Assembly: GCA_002501535.1 (NCBI GenBank)
Contig: DLTY01000033.1
Coordinates: 1 to 11,125 of the forward strand
Length of the DNA stretch: 11,125 nucleotides
Origin: a bacterium UBP7_UBA7824
GTDB taxonomy: Bacteria; UBP7; UBA6624
Reading direction: 5' to 3'
Each line of letters opens with the position of its first letter. Position 1 is the first letter of the stretch. The position numbers were made by a program, and so were the translations under genes. Under the pieces are notes generated by a model, which made no database searches, had not been told where the DNA came from, and was given only the letters and a program-made list of their open reading frames with translations. Below, piece by piece: positions 1 to 7,128 of the stretch.

Positions 1-205
1 AACGGGCTTAAAAAGAGCTAAAGACAAAAATAAATTTGAAAAAAAAGGTTTGAATTTTCATAAAAAACTAAGAGAGAATTTTTTAAAAATAAGTAATATC
101 TATCCAGAAAGAATAGTAAAGATCAACACCAAAGGTCGAAACATAGACGAGGTTACAAACTTAGCACATTCACTGATAAGGGGATGTTTTTCTGAATTCA
201 AATGA
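1..205 (+). CDS. tmk: Thymidylate kinase, C-terminal fragment (5' end outside window)
   Basis: The open frame enters from the left edge (first full codon at base 2) and stops with TGA at 203-205, giving 67 visible residues. They begin with TGLKRAKDKNKFEKKG and contain YPERIVKINTKGRNIDEV. This fits the end of thymidylate kinase: the R-A-K/R stretch of the lid region, a long helix, then the 'ER.v.Id....ieeV' strand-helix ending. The enzyme phosphorylates dTMP to dTDP in the cytoplasm. The P-loop and substrate-binding parts lie outside the window, so the call rests on this C-terminal pattern and on the following gene: tmk followed by holB is a common proteobacterial pair. The stop overlaps the next start as ATGA (202-205), which suggests translational coupling. 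No other family seems a better fit. Confidence 0.75.
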   Translation, partial: TGLKRAKDKNKFEKKGLNFHKKLRENFLKISNIYPERIVKINTKGRNIDEVTNLAHSLIRGCFSEFK

Positions 206-1071
206 ATCTGACATTAAAAAAACCTAAAGGTTTCATTCTGATCAATGGAATATCAGTCAAAGAAAACAGGAAAGCATCAATATCCATTGCAAACCAATTA
301 GTTACAAATAAAAATGGAAATCAAGATTTGAAAATTGTGGATCTCTATGAAGGAGATGAAAATACAAAAATAAATAAAAAAAATTACCACCCAAGATTTT
401 CAAGGTTTTGGAATGAAAAGCCAACAATTGCTCTAAATTTCTTTAAAACACTACCGAGATTCAATAAAGTCAAGGTGATGGTGATTCACGGTTTTGATCT
501 ACTTGCAAATGCTGATACAAGCAACACCATACAAAATAATTTATTAAAACCTTTAGAGGAAATAAAAGATAGCCATGTGGTGATAGCAAATTGCATAAAA
601 ACAAATGTAATACTTCCTACAATAATCTCAAGGGCAACACTTGTAAAAAACAATAGTTTAATTACAAAAAAATCAGAAGGGAACTATTCAATTTGCGAAA
701 AAAATGGACTTGAGGTTGATGAAAAACTAAACGACAAATCACTTATGCAAATAGCGCAAGAATGGAGAGAACTGACAAATGGAAGCATTCAGCAAAAAAT
801 ACTTGCTTCTAGCATTCTTTCTGGCACGAACTTAATTGGAAAAGATGATGAATTTAGACATAAATGGCTGGAGGCAATAGGGATTAATCCAGAAGTTTTG
901 AAACCATTAAATGAAAAAATATATTATGCAATTGTTGAATTCTTAATCAAAACAAATGATGATTCCAATTTGATTTTAGAGCTTTCAAAATGGAGACAGC
1001 TAAAGTCTTCATCAAACGTCAACAGTGCATTAAGCTTAATCGCGATCCTTACATCCCAGCCAAAAAACTAA
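202..1071 (+). CDS. holB: DNA polymerase III delta' subunit (clamp loader), divergent
   Basis: 289 residues, somewhat shorter than the usual 310-340. The delta' subunit is the non-motor member of the clamp loader, which places the beta clamp on DNA. Recognition rests on the AAA+ core: VKVMVIHGFDLL near residues 90-101 (Walker-B-like strand), NNLLKPLEE at 112-120 (the typical 'NALLKtLEEP') and VILPTIISRA at 136-145 (the typical 'lLpTIrSRC' sensor/arginine-finger region). The C-terminal half is helical and low in similarity. Oddities: the P-loop site (around residues 16-25, GISVKENRKA) has lost its glycines. The four zinc-binding cysteines are absent. The SRC motif is SRA. Delta' does not need ATP hydrolysis, so loss of the P-loop is compatible with function. 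The start is the ATG overlapping the tmk stop. An upstream in-frame ATG at 184 runs straight into TGA, so it cannot be used. The 3' end overlaps the convergent lptD by four bases. Confidence 0.8.
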   Translation: MNLTLKKPKGFILINGISVKENRKASISIANQLVTNKNGNQDLKIVDLYEGDENTKINKKNYHPRFSRFWNEKPTIALNFFKTLPRFNKVKVMVIHGFDLLANADTSNTIQNNLLKPLEEIKDSHVVIANCIKTNVILPTIISRATLVKNNSLITKKSEGNYSICEKNGLEVDEKLNDKSLMQIAQEWRELTNGSIQQKILASSILSGTNLIGKDDEFRHKWLEAIGINPEVLKPLNEKIYYAIVEFLIKTNDDSNLILELSKWRQLKSSSNVNSALSLIAILTSQPKN

Positions 1072-3281
1072 AAACCTTGCTCAAGCTGGCTCTGACCAGG
1101 AATGGTTGTAACTACAAATCCCTCATTTCCATGAGCCATGCCTAATGGTTGATCGCTAAAAGCTTTAATGCCCCATGTAAACATTAAAACATCATCAAAT
1201 CTTCTCCAAGACAATTGCCAAAATGTACAACAGTTTTCTTTTGTTACAAGAACCTCATCTAAAAGGGGATCATTGCTATTAAATCTATGGTTCATCGACA
1301 AACCAACCCTGAAACCAGTATTAAGTTTTGCTGTGACTTTTGACTGAAGGGTTTTCAATTTAAAACCCCAGTCTTGCATATCCCAACTCGTATTCATTGA
1401 CCATTCAAGCTTTCCCCTCTTAATTGTTTGCATCCTCAAAGACAAGTCTCGTGGCTGATCATTCACAAGTGACCAACCCCAATTTAAAGACAACCTACTA
1501 TGTTTAGATGGTGTGGAGGAGTAAGTCAAAGAGGGGTCATAAATGCTATTTTTCATAAAATCAAAACCTGTAGTAAATCTAAAATCCGTTCCTAAGCTTG
1601 ATCTAAATCCGGTTTGCCAAGATAGATTATTTGTTTTTGATGCTATATTGGTTGTGATTGGATTTGTACCATGTATATCTCTATACTGATGACTAAAAGT
1701 TGTATTCCATTCAGAAGATAAAGGTAAGCTCAAAGTGAAAGATGGCTGTATTGAGTATTGAGCATCACCTGTGTCAAAAACACCTTGAACCAAAGAATTC
1801 CTGGCAGTTAAAGATGAATGTTTACCGATCGATAAAACTTGATTTTGAGAAAATGTAATTTTAGCTTCACCTAATTCGGTTTTTGGATCTGGGTTCTGTG
1901 GTGTTGTTATCGCAGGTCCAAACTTTGTTTTTGAAGCTTCAAATGCAATTCTATTTATGCCTAAAGCTCTTCCAATAGAGTTATCCCAAAGAGAATTGGA
2001 AAGGCCTAGCTTTAATGAAGGTAACTGATCTCTAAAAGGTCTATTTTCATCGTCTGTGTAAGAATCTCCGTCCGGATCTAATTTTTTTGAAAAATTCAAA
2101 GACCAATTCTTGATATAGCCTGAAGCGTTTCCAGAAATAGTGCTGGTAACCTGCAGCTCCTCATCAGCAGCAATCTGACTCAATGAATCTCTAGAAGAAA
2201 AATTTCCTGAACTTCTCCACGATACAGGTCCAATCTTTCTATTGTCCTTAAGGATCAAGGAATAATTTTTCTGGTCTGAAAAAGAATTTTTATTTGTTCT
2301 CCAGCTGCCGTTGATGTCAGTTTTTGCTCCATTACCCTGATCCCACCCAAGATTAAAACTAGCATTTTCATCATTTCTTCTCTCTGATCCAGAAAAAGAG
2401 TTTGGTAGATATGTATCATTTTTACTATATGACATGCTTCCAATAAAATTACCCATTTTTATCTGTTGTTTAAAATTAGCTATCTGGTTTTTCTGATTAG
2501 TTCCAGGATCCTCTGAAGAGTTATACAAAAAAGAACCCAATCCACCCAGCAAAGATGACCAATAACTTGAAGTCAGGCCCTTCTTATCTCCTTTTTTTTC
2601 TGTCCAGTCATACATCAAACCTCCTACAAATTGAGGATTGACTGTGTAATACCAGGAACTTTTAACAAATTTACCTTCAGTATCATTTTTTCCAACTGTT
2701 ATATTTATAGCTCCATTTCTTGACTTTAAATCCAGATAAATGTATGGAAAATACATAACTGGCACTCCACCCATCCAAAATATAGCGCCCCAAGCTTCTA
2801 TTTTTTCTTTTGGAACAATGTAACTTTTACGGCTTGTGAGCTCCCATTCTTTATTGCATGGAGGAAGACATGTAGTCATTTTTGAAGATTTCAATACAAA
2901 AGCATTTGCTCGACCTTCATAACTTTGAGCTTCAAAATAAAAAGGATGTTCTTTTTCTCCAGGGAAAAAACCTCTAGCATTTTTAAATTTAAAATAATCT
3001 GCTTGTGTGTCATAATCCATAGATTCCGCATAAACCATATATTCAGGTTTTTCAATTAAAACATTTCCATTCGCTATTATTTGTTTTTGAATGTAATCCA
3101 AAACCAACTCATCAGAACTTATCTCCCAGTCTTCCCAAGATAAAGAGACTCCACCAATTCCAATCCACAAATTACCTTCGTCTAAAATTTCTAGTTTTTC
3201 AGCTGCAATTGGAACCTCATCACAAAAAACATTAAACAACGGCATAAAAAACAAAATAAAAATAAATATTTGCTTTTTCAT
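1068..3281 (-). CDS. lptD: LPS-assembly outer-membrane protein LptD (OstA/Imp)
   Basis: 737 residues. LptD is the outer-membrane beta-barrel that receives LPS from the periplasmic LptA bridge and inserts it into the outer leaflet. Visible parts: a signal peptide (KKQ followed by a hydrophobic run to about residue 20); an OstA/LptA-like beta-jellyroll at about 24-130 (repeated short strands such as ANGNVLIEKPEYMVYAESM); the family hallmark GVPVMYFPYIYLDLKSRNG at about 172-190; then a long barrel of alternating aromatic/polar strands. It ends in Phe, as expected for BAM substrates. Cysteines C138 and C142 (TTCLPPC) and the adjacent C684-C685 (ENCC) match the disulfide pattern that pairs the N-terminal domain with a C-terminal CC in E. 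coli LptD. The start ATG overlaps the lptG stop (ATGA) and has AAAAAGG eight bases upstream. It is the last gene of the minus-strand operon. Confidence 0.93.
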   Translation of the reverse strand: MKKQIFIFILFFMPLFNVFCDEVPIAAEKLEILDEGNLWIGIGGVSLSWEDWEISSDELVLDYIQKQIIANGNVLIEKPEYMVYAESMDYDTQADYFKFKNARGFFPGEKEHPFYFEAQSYEGRANAFVLKSSKMTTCLPPCNKEWELTSRKSYIVPKEKIEAWGAIFWMGGVPVMYFPYIYLDLKSRNGAINITVGKNDTEGKFVKSSWYYTVNPQFVGGLMYDWTEKKGDKKGLTSSYWSSLLGGLGSFLYNSSEDPGTNQKNQIANFKQQIKMGNFIGSMSYSKNDTYLPNSFSGSERRNDENASFNLGWDQGNGAKTDINGSWRTNKNSFSDQKNYSLILKDNRKIGPVSWRSSGNFSSRDSLSQIAADEELQVTSTISGNASGYIKNWSLNFSKKLDPDGDSYTDDENRPFRDQLPSLKLGLSNSLWDNSIGRALGINRIAFEASKTKFGPAITTPQNPDPKTELGEAKITFSQNQVLSIGKHSSLTARNSLVQGVFDTGDAQYSIQPSFTLSLPLSSEWNTTFSHQYRDIHGTNPITTNIASKTNNLSWQTGFRSSLGTDFRFTTGFDFMKNSIYDPSLTYSSTPSKHSRLSLNWGWSLVNDQPRDLSLRMQTIKRGKLEWSMNTSWDMQDWGFKLKTLQSKVTAKLNTGFRVGLSMNHRFNSNDPLLDEVLVTKENCCTFWQLSWRRFDDVLMFTWGIKAFSDQPLGMAHGNEGFVVTTIPGQSQLEQGF

Positions 3282-4372
3282 CTTGGCATCCTTTTTAACA
3301 AGAAGAAACCCAAAACAAGAAATATCAAATTAGGCATCCATGCAGCTACAACAGGATTTATCAAATCTTGATATCCTAAAGATTTAAAAATGTTTAAAAG
3401 ACCAAAAAACATACCAAAAAGACCCAAGCCTAGAAAAACATTTGAATAACCTCTAGATATTCCACCCCATAAAGATAATGGAAAAACAACCAATGTTAAA
3501 AGTATAGCACTTAACGGCAAAGACATTTTCAAATGAAGATTTAATAGTAAATGCGCTGTTTCTGAACGATTCTGACCCCACTCTGATGCTCTTTTGATAT
3601 CCTGTTGTAAATCTGGTGTATATCTTTCAAGAGCTTGCCCAGGAACCTTTAAAGAATCAATAAGATCCAAGCTCAAAAAACCTTCCATTGAGTCAAAAGG
3701 CTGTGAAGGAATTGAGTCATAATAATCACCAAGGACAGGATACTCAATTCCACTTTGGAACGTTAAACTATCTTCATCTATGTATGCAGATCTAGCCAAT
3801 AATAAGCTTTCCCTGCCCTTATCAGCGCTTGACAAAACCATAATGTTTTTAGCTAGGTTTCTTTTTTTATCATGCTTTCCTATAAAAACAATTGTTCCAT
3901 CTAAATGAGAGTAAATTAAATTTTCTTTAACTTCTTTATCATCTATCTGTTCAGGTGCATATCTTGAAATTAATTCATTGTACTTACCCAATGTTTTTGG
4001 AACCAACTTCTCTCCAAAATAATAATTCAATACGCAAACAAATGAAGCAAGCACCATAAGTGGCATGAGCATTTTTTTTGGGTCCATTCCGGATGTAATT
4101 AAAGCTCTATATTCAAGATCTCTTTCAATTCGCCCCAAACCTGTCAAAAGACCTAAGACAAGTGCAATCGGTAATGTGTGAAATGTCCAATACGGTATTC
4201 TTAAATATAACATCTCAAGCACAACTTTTACAGGTATTTTTCTATCAACAATAATTCCTACTAACTGATAAAAATCAGTGCCTAAAAGCTCTAAACCTAA
4301 TATCGCTATTGTGAAAAGAAAAACAGGAGGAACCACTTCCCTCAAAGTGTAAAAATTCAATCTTCTAAACAT
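3278..4372 (-). CDS. lptG: LPS export ABC transporter permease, YjgP/YjgQ family (probably LptG)
   Basis: 364 residues, normal for the family. LptF and LptG form the inner-membrane heterodimer that, with the ATPase LptB, extracts LPS and pushes it onto the LptC/LptA bridge. The layout is typical: three membrane segments at the N-terminus (about 15-40, 60-80, 105-125), a periplasmic beta-jellyroll (about 130-275), and three more segments (about 285-360). The conserved LGLLTGLGRIERDLEYRALITSG stretch (coupling-helix region, about 72-94) and the closing AAWMPNLIF motif are present. Residue identity alone does not separate LptF from LptG. I name it lptG only because it is second in the usual lptF-lptG-lptD order. 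A strong GAGGA lies 4 bases before the ATG (4376-4380). The gene overlaps lptF upstream by 8 bases and lptD downstream by 4, so translation of all three is probably coupled. Confidence 0.85.
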   Translation of the reverse strand: MFRRLNFYTLREVVPPVFLFTIAILGLELLGTDFYQLVGIIVDRKIPVKVVLEMLYLRIPYWTFHTLPIALVLGLLTGLGRIERDLEYRALITSGMDPKKMLMPLMVLASFVCVLNYYFGEKLVPKTLGKYNELISRYAPEQIDDKEVKENLIYSHLDGTIVFIGKHDKKRNLAKNIMVLSSADKGRESLLLARSAYIDEDSLTFQSGIEYPVLGDYYDSIPSQPFDSMEGFLSLDLIDSLKVPGQALERYTPDLQQDIKRASEWGQNRSETAHLLLNLHLKMSLPLSAILLTLVVFPLSLWGGISRGYSNVFLGLGLFGMFFGLLNIFKSLGYQDLINPVVAAWMPNLIFLVLGFFLLKRMPR

Positions 4373-5480
4373 TCTTCCTCTTTAGAAAAAGTAAAAAAAA
4401 GATTCCAATAATGGAAAATATGAGATTAGGAAGCCATCCTGCAAGCAAAGGAGAGATTGACATTGTGTAACCTAAAGCTCTACCAACGCCAATCAAACCC
4501 CAATATACAGTAAAAGATATTACAGCAACAAAAAAAGCTGAAGTTCTTCCAGACTGCCCCATAGATAAAGCAAGCGGAAATGCAAAAATTACAAAAATTA
4601 AATTAGCAAAAGGCAAACTATACCTGTAATAAAGTTCGGTTTCCTCTCTAGCTAAAAGTCTTTTTGGGTAAAAAGATCGTGATTTATGATTTTCGACTTT
4701 TTCCTTTAATGTAGCAGCATTGTCAACTAATGGGCTATCTATAATTGGAATTGAACCTGAGAACTCTCTACCTAAGTCAATCTCTGCTTTTTCAAAATTT
4801 TGAAGAATTTTTATCCTGCTTCCTTCGTCAGAAAATTTAATTGATTGGCCTTTGTTTAGCTCTAAAATTTGATTTTCAATATTTCCACTTGCAGCTCTTA
4901 CCAGCTCTCTAGGAGAATTCATTAAATTTAACTTAAGTATCCTTATGTCATGTATTGTTCCTTCCTGGGATATTTCACCAAAATAATAGTACATATTATT
5001 TGGACCTGAAACAAACTTTCCAGGTTCAACTCTTTTGATAAGGTCACTTTGGCTGAACTTGGCTACTATTTCGAAATATTCAGTTAAAGAATCCTTCATA
5101 TATTTTTCCTGTATGAAAAAAGAAAACAAGGAAACCAGGATGCCAACAATAGCAAATCTATAAAAAATAGAAGCCTTTGAGCAGCCAGAAGTTCTCACAG
5201 CTCTAAATTCACCATCCTGAATCAATCTTGAAACAGAAAGAAAAATCGCAAAAAGAAGAGATACTGGTAGTGCAAAAACAATCCAAAATGGTAACCTTAA
5301 AAATAACATGTGGAATATAACAAAAATTGGAACCTGTTTTGATGAAACTAAATCAATCATTTGATAAAGATCCATAGCCAAAATCGCAAAAAGAAGAAAA
5401 CCAAAAAGAACAGCAAGAAAAGGACCTAGAAATTCATTAAAAAGCCATTTGTCAAATATACGATTTCTTACAGAAAACAC
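4365..5480 (-). CDS. lptF: LPS export ABC transporter permease, YjgP/YjgQ family (probably LptF)
   Basis: 371 residues; the paralogous partner of the downstream permease in the LptB2FG complex. Membrane segments are at about 17-37, 55-85 and 105-125. A periplasmic jellyroll domain follows (about 135-270, with strand-rich text such as NMYYYFGEISQEG). Segments at about 290-310, 318-338 and 345-366 close the protein. Family signatures are RLIQDGEFRAVRTSG at about 86-100, RYSLPFANLIFVIFAFPLAL at about 287-306 and LAGWLPNLIF near the end. The start is GTG at 5478-5480. The codon two places upstream is an in-frame TAG, and the next ATG lies inside the first membrane helix, so GTG is the only sensible start. 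A weak CGAGG sits 11 bases upstream. It begins 23 bases after pyrF, in one run with the pyrimidine genes. The F/G assignment follows gene order, not sequence. Confidence 0.85.
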   Translation of the reverse strand: MFSVRNRIFDKWLFNEFLGPFLAVLFGFLLFAILAMDLYQMIDLVSSKQVPIFVIFHMLFLRLPFWIVFALPVSLLFAIFLSVSRLIQDGEFRAVRTSGCSKASIFYRFAIVGILVSLFSFFIQEKYMKDSLTEYFEIVAKFSQSDLIKRVEPGKFVSGPNNMYYYFGEISQEGTIHDIRILKLNLMNSPRELVRAASGNIENQILELNKGQSIKFSDEGSRIKILQNFEKAEIDLGREFSGSIPIIDSPLVDNAATLKEKVENHKSRSFYPKRLLAREETELYYRYSLPFANLIFVIFAFPLALSMGQSGRTSAFFVAVISFTVYWGLIGVGRALGYTMSISPLLAGWLPNLIFSIIGIFFLLFLKRKNV

Positions 5481-5503
5481 AAGCTATTCAACCTCGAACC
5501 AAA

Positions 5504-6193
5504 TCAAGCAAGCAGCTCCTTTTCGAATAATTTCATTTTACGAATTGCATCCTTCTTAGAAGAGTTACAAAGAGCCCTTCCTATGACAAGCCAATCTGCA
5601 CCATTATTGATAGCATCTTTTGGAGTAGTTATTCTTTTTTGATCATTTGTTAGATCACCATCAAATCGAACACCTGGAACCCAAATTTTACAATCAGGGA
5701 AATTCCCTCTTAAAAGATTCACCTCGGAACCCGAACAAACAAAATTTCTTAACCCAGCATCCCAGCTATAAGAAAGCATAAGATTAAAAGAGTCGCTAAT
5801 TTTGCCACCAGTAAAAGAATGCCATGATTCTGCAGAAACACTTGTCAAAACCCCTACGCCAATTGGGGATAAAAAAGACCCTCCCCCTTCAACGGCTGCG
5901 GAAACCATATCCTTACCTCCTGACATATGTATCGTCATGTAATCAACATTCCGTCTTGAAAGAGACTTTGTAGCCAAGAAAACGGTATTGGGGATATCGT
6001 GAAGTTTCAAATCAAGAAAAACAATCTTATTTTTGTTTTTAATATAATCAATAACACCAGGCCATTCATGAAAAAGAACAGGTCCAATTTTAAAAGAACC
6101 TACCCAATCAGAAAAGAAATCAATCCATTCAGATGCTTTCGCTTGAGAATCAGTATCAAGCGCTAACGAAATAGGAAAATTTTTATCAGACAT
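5504..6193 (-). CDS. pyrF: Orotidine 5'-phosphate decarboxylase
   Basis: 229 residues, standard for the short bacterial form. It is a cytoplasmic TIM barrel that decarboxylates OMP to UMP, the last step of de novo UMP synthesis. All key residues are visible: ALD with D13, FKIGP with K35, LDLKLHDIPNT with the catalytic D61-K63-D66, VGVLTSVS at about 113-120 on a core strand, WVPGVRFDG with R176 and VIGRALC with R206 for phosphate binding. The enzyme should be active. It lies 20 bases after the pyrD-like gene and 23 before lptF. The 20-base leader is AT-only apart from one G and has no Shine-Dalgarno. The nearest purine run (AAAAAAAGG) overlaps the end of the upstream gene, more than 20 bases away. 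Translation may therefore rely on coupling or on an A/U-rich leader. Confidence 0.95.
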   Translation of the reverse strand: MSDKNFPISLALDTDSQAKASEWIDFFSDWVGSFKIGPVLFHEWPGVIDYIKNKNKIVFLDLKLHDIPNTVFLATKSLSRRNVDYMTIHMSGGKDMVSAAVEGGGSFLSPIGVGVLTSVSAESWHSFTGGKISDSFNLMLSYSWDAGLRNFVCSGSEVNLLRGNFPDCKIWVPGVRFDGDLTNDQKRITTPKDAINNGADWLVIGRALCNSSKKDAIRKMKLFEKELLA

Positions 6194-6213
6194 TTTTAAA
6201 TAACAAAATTTTA

Positions 6214-6951
6214 TTACCTTTTTTTGATTAAGTTCTTAACTTTCCATGGTTTAAAACAAACAGAACCTAATGAAATATGGTTCGAACCTGCAGACATGTA
6301 AAGAGACACATCTTTAAAATCTTGAACACCTCCACCAGCAATTATTTCTAAATCATCACCCCACCTTTTACGTACAGTTTCTATCAAGCTTAAAGTATAA
6401 GGCTTTAAGGATGGCCCGGAAAGCCCACCACGCCCATCAACAGGAAGGGTGTTACATAAATGTATCTGCTTAAACCCAATGTCATCAATCAATAAACTAA
6501 GGTCTTTCTCTTTTATGAGTGGGCTAACTTTTGCTATGCACCATTCTCTTTTTTTAGAATTTAAAAACAAAGGTAAATCATCCCAATTTACATCATCATG
6601 AGAAACATTCGGACAGCTTAAATTGAGCTCCAACGAGACATGGTTATCAATCATGGGTGCCATTTTTTTCCAATCATCCTTTTTTATAGCAGCAATTGAC
6701 ATAATTTCATTTGACTGAATCCTTTTCAAGCCAACCACCAAGCCCTCATTTGGTAAGCCAAGGCTGTTGGTCCAGCCTTTCAATGCAGGGCTATAACGAA
6801 GAGTTTTTGCCATTCTCCACAATCTCGTAGACCAACCTCCCCTGTATTCAAGAGTCCAAGTTCCAGTTACAGATACACAGGGACAAAAAATATTCTTGTT
6901 TGAATATTTAAGATAATTACCAAAAGGAGCTGCAATAAAATAGTGCATCAT
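6214..6951 (-). CDS. Compact class 1-like dihydroorotate dehydrogenase (PyrD-like, divergent)
   Basis: 245 residues, against about 300-310 for class 1 enzymes. It reads as a DHODH-type FMN barrel: TNSLGLPNEG (61-70, usual 'INS.GLPN'), ELNLSCPNV (108-116) with C113 at the class 1 catalytic base position, AKVSP with K141, CNTLP with N167, GRGGLSGPSLKP (173-184) and IIAGGGVQDFKDV (203-215) for FMN phosphate. Oddities: the segment VTGTWTLEYRGG (28-39) aligns with 'iTK..TLe.R.Gn', and the usual active-site lysine (K43 in L. lactis DHODA, from memory) is Gly30. The first strand-helix unit is very short and the C-terminal helix is trimmed. There is no class 2 membrane helix, and no PyrK partner is visible. 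First gene of the operon with pyrF, so a role in UMP synthesis is likely. It could still be a paralogue acting on another dihydropyrimidine. The start may be ATG 6951 or the next codon, also ATG; an in-frame TGA lies just upstream. Confidence 0.72.
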   Translation of the reverse strand: MMHYFIAAPFGNYLKYSNKNIFCPCVSVTGTWTLEYRGGWSTRLWRMAKTLRYSPALKGWTNSLGLPNEGLVVGLKRIQSNEIMSIAAIKKDDWKKMAPMIDNHVSLELNLSCPNVSHDDVNWDDLPLFLNSKKREWCIAKVSPLIKEKDLSLLIDDIGFKQIHLCNTLPVDGRGGLSGPSLKPYTLSLIETVRKRWGDDLEIIAGGGVQDFKDVSLYMSAGSNHISLGSVCFKPWKVKNLIKKR

Positions 6952-7063
6952 AATTCAACCGAACCTAAGAAAAGAACTTCTTTTACATAATGGAAAACAC
7001 AAAACAAACTGAAGTTAAAAGAATGAGTAAAGGCTAAACTAAACAATTTCGTGCACCATGCTA

Positions 7064-7090
7064 TTGTATTTTATTTTTTTGTTCTATAAT
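7064..7090 (+). promoter_or_regulatory. Sigma70-type promoter of the lipoprotein gene
   Basis: A perfect TATAAT occupies 7085-7090. A weak TTGTAT lies at 7064-7069 with a 15-base spacer, inside a T-rich tract that could act as an upstream element. Transcription would start near 7097, giving a leader of about 30 bases before the ATG at 7129. The -10 box is strong and the -35 is poor. Confidence 0.55.
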
Positions 7091-7113
7091 TGTTTGGTTA
7101 TCTCATAAGAGAT

Positions 7114-7121
7114 AAAAAGGA
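7114..7121 (+). promoter_or_regulatory. Ribosome binding site that fixes the lipoprotein start
   Basis: AAAAAGGA lies seven bases before ATG 7129. It decides between that ATG and an upstream in-frame TTG at 7090, which falls inside the -10 box and has no binding site of its own. Confidence 0.7.
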
Positions 7122-7128
7122 TAAAACT

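Noticed and set aside
2255-2443. Small minus-strand frame inside lptD, and similar frames antisense to the lipoprotein (7376-7576, 7776-8039, 8915-9142, 9312-9533)
   Set aside because: All lie fully inside strongly supported genes in other frames, and their translations look random.
6987-7015. Minus-strand promoter for the pyrD-like operon (ACTTCA, 17-base spacer, CATTAT)
   Set aside because: A promoter must exist in 6952-7128, but both boxes are poor matches and several equally weak alternatives exist in this AT-rich stretch, so I do not call one.
7051-7060. GTGCACCATG upstream of the lipoprotein promoter as an NtrC-type or other operator half-site
   Set aside because: GTGCAC is palindromic and TGCACCA resembles an NtrC half-site, but there is no opposed second half and no sigma54 promoter nearby. 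A 6-base palindrome is expected by chance.
7090-7128. A longer lipoprotein frame starting at TTG 7090
   Set aside because: The TTG overlaps the TATAAT box and lacks a ribosome binding site, and the extra 13 residues would precede a clean lipoprotein signal peptide. ATG 7129 is better.
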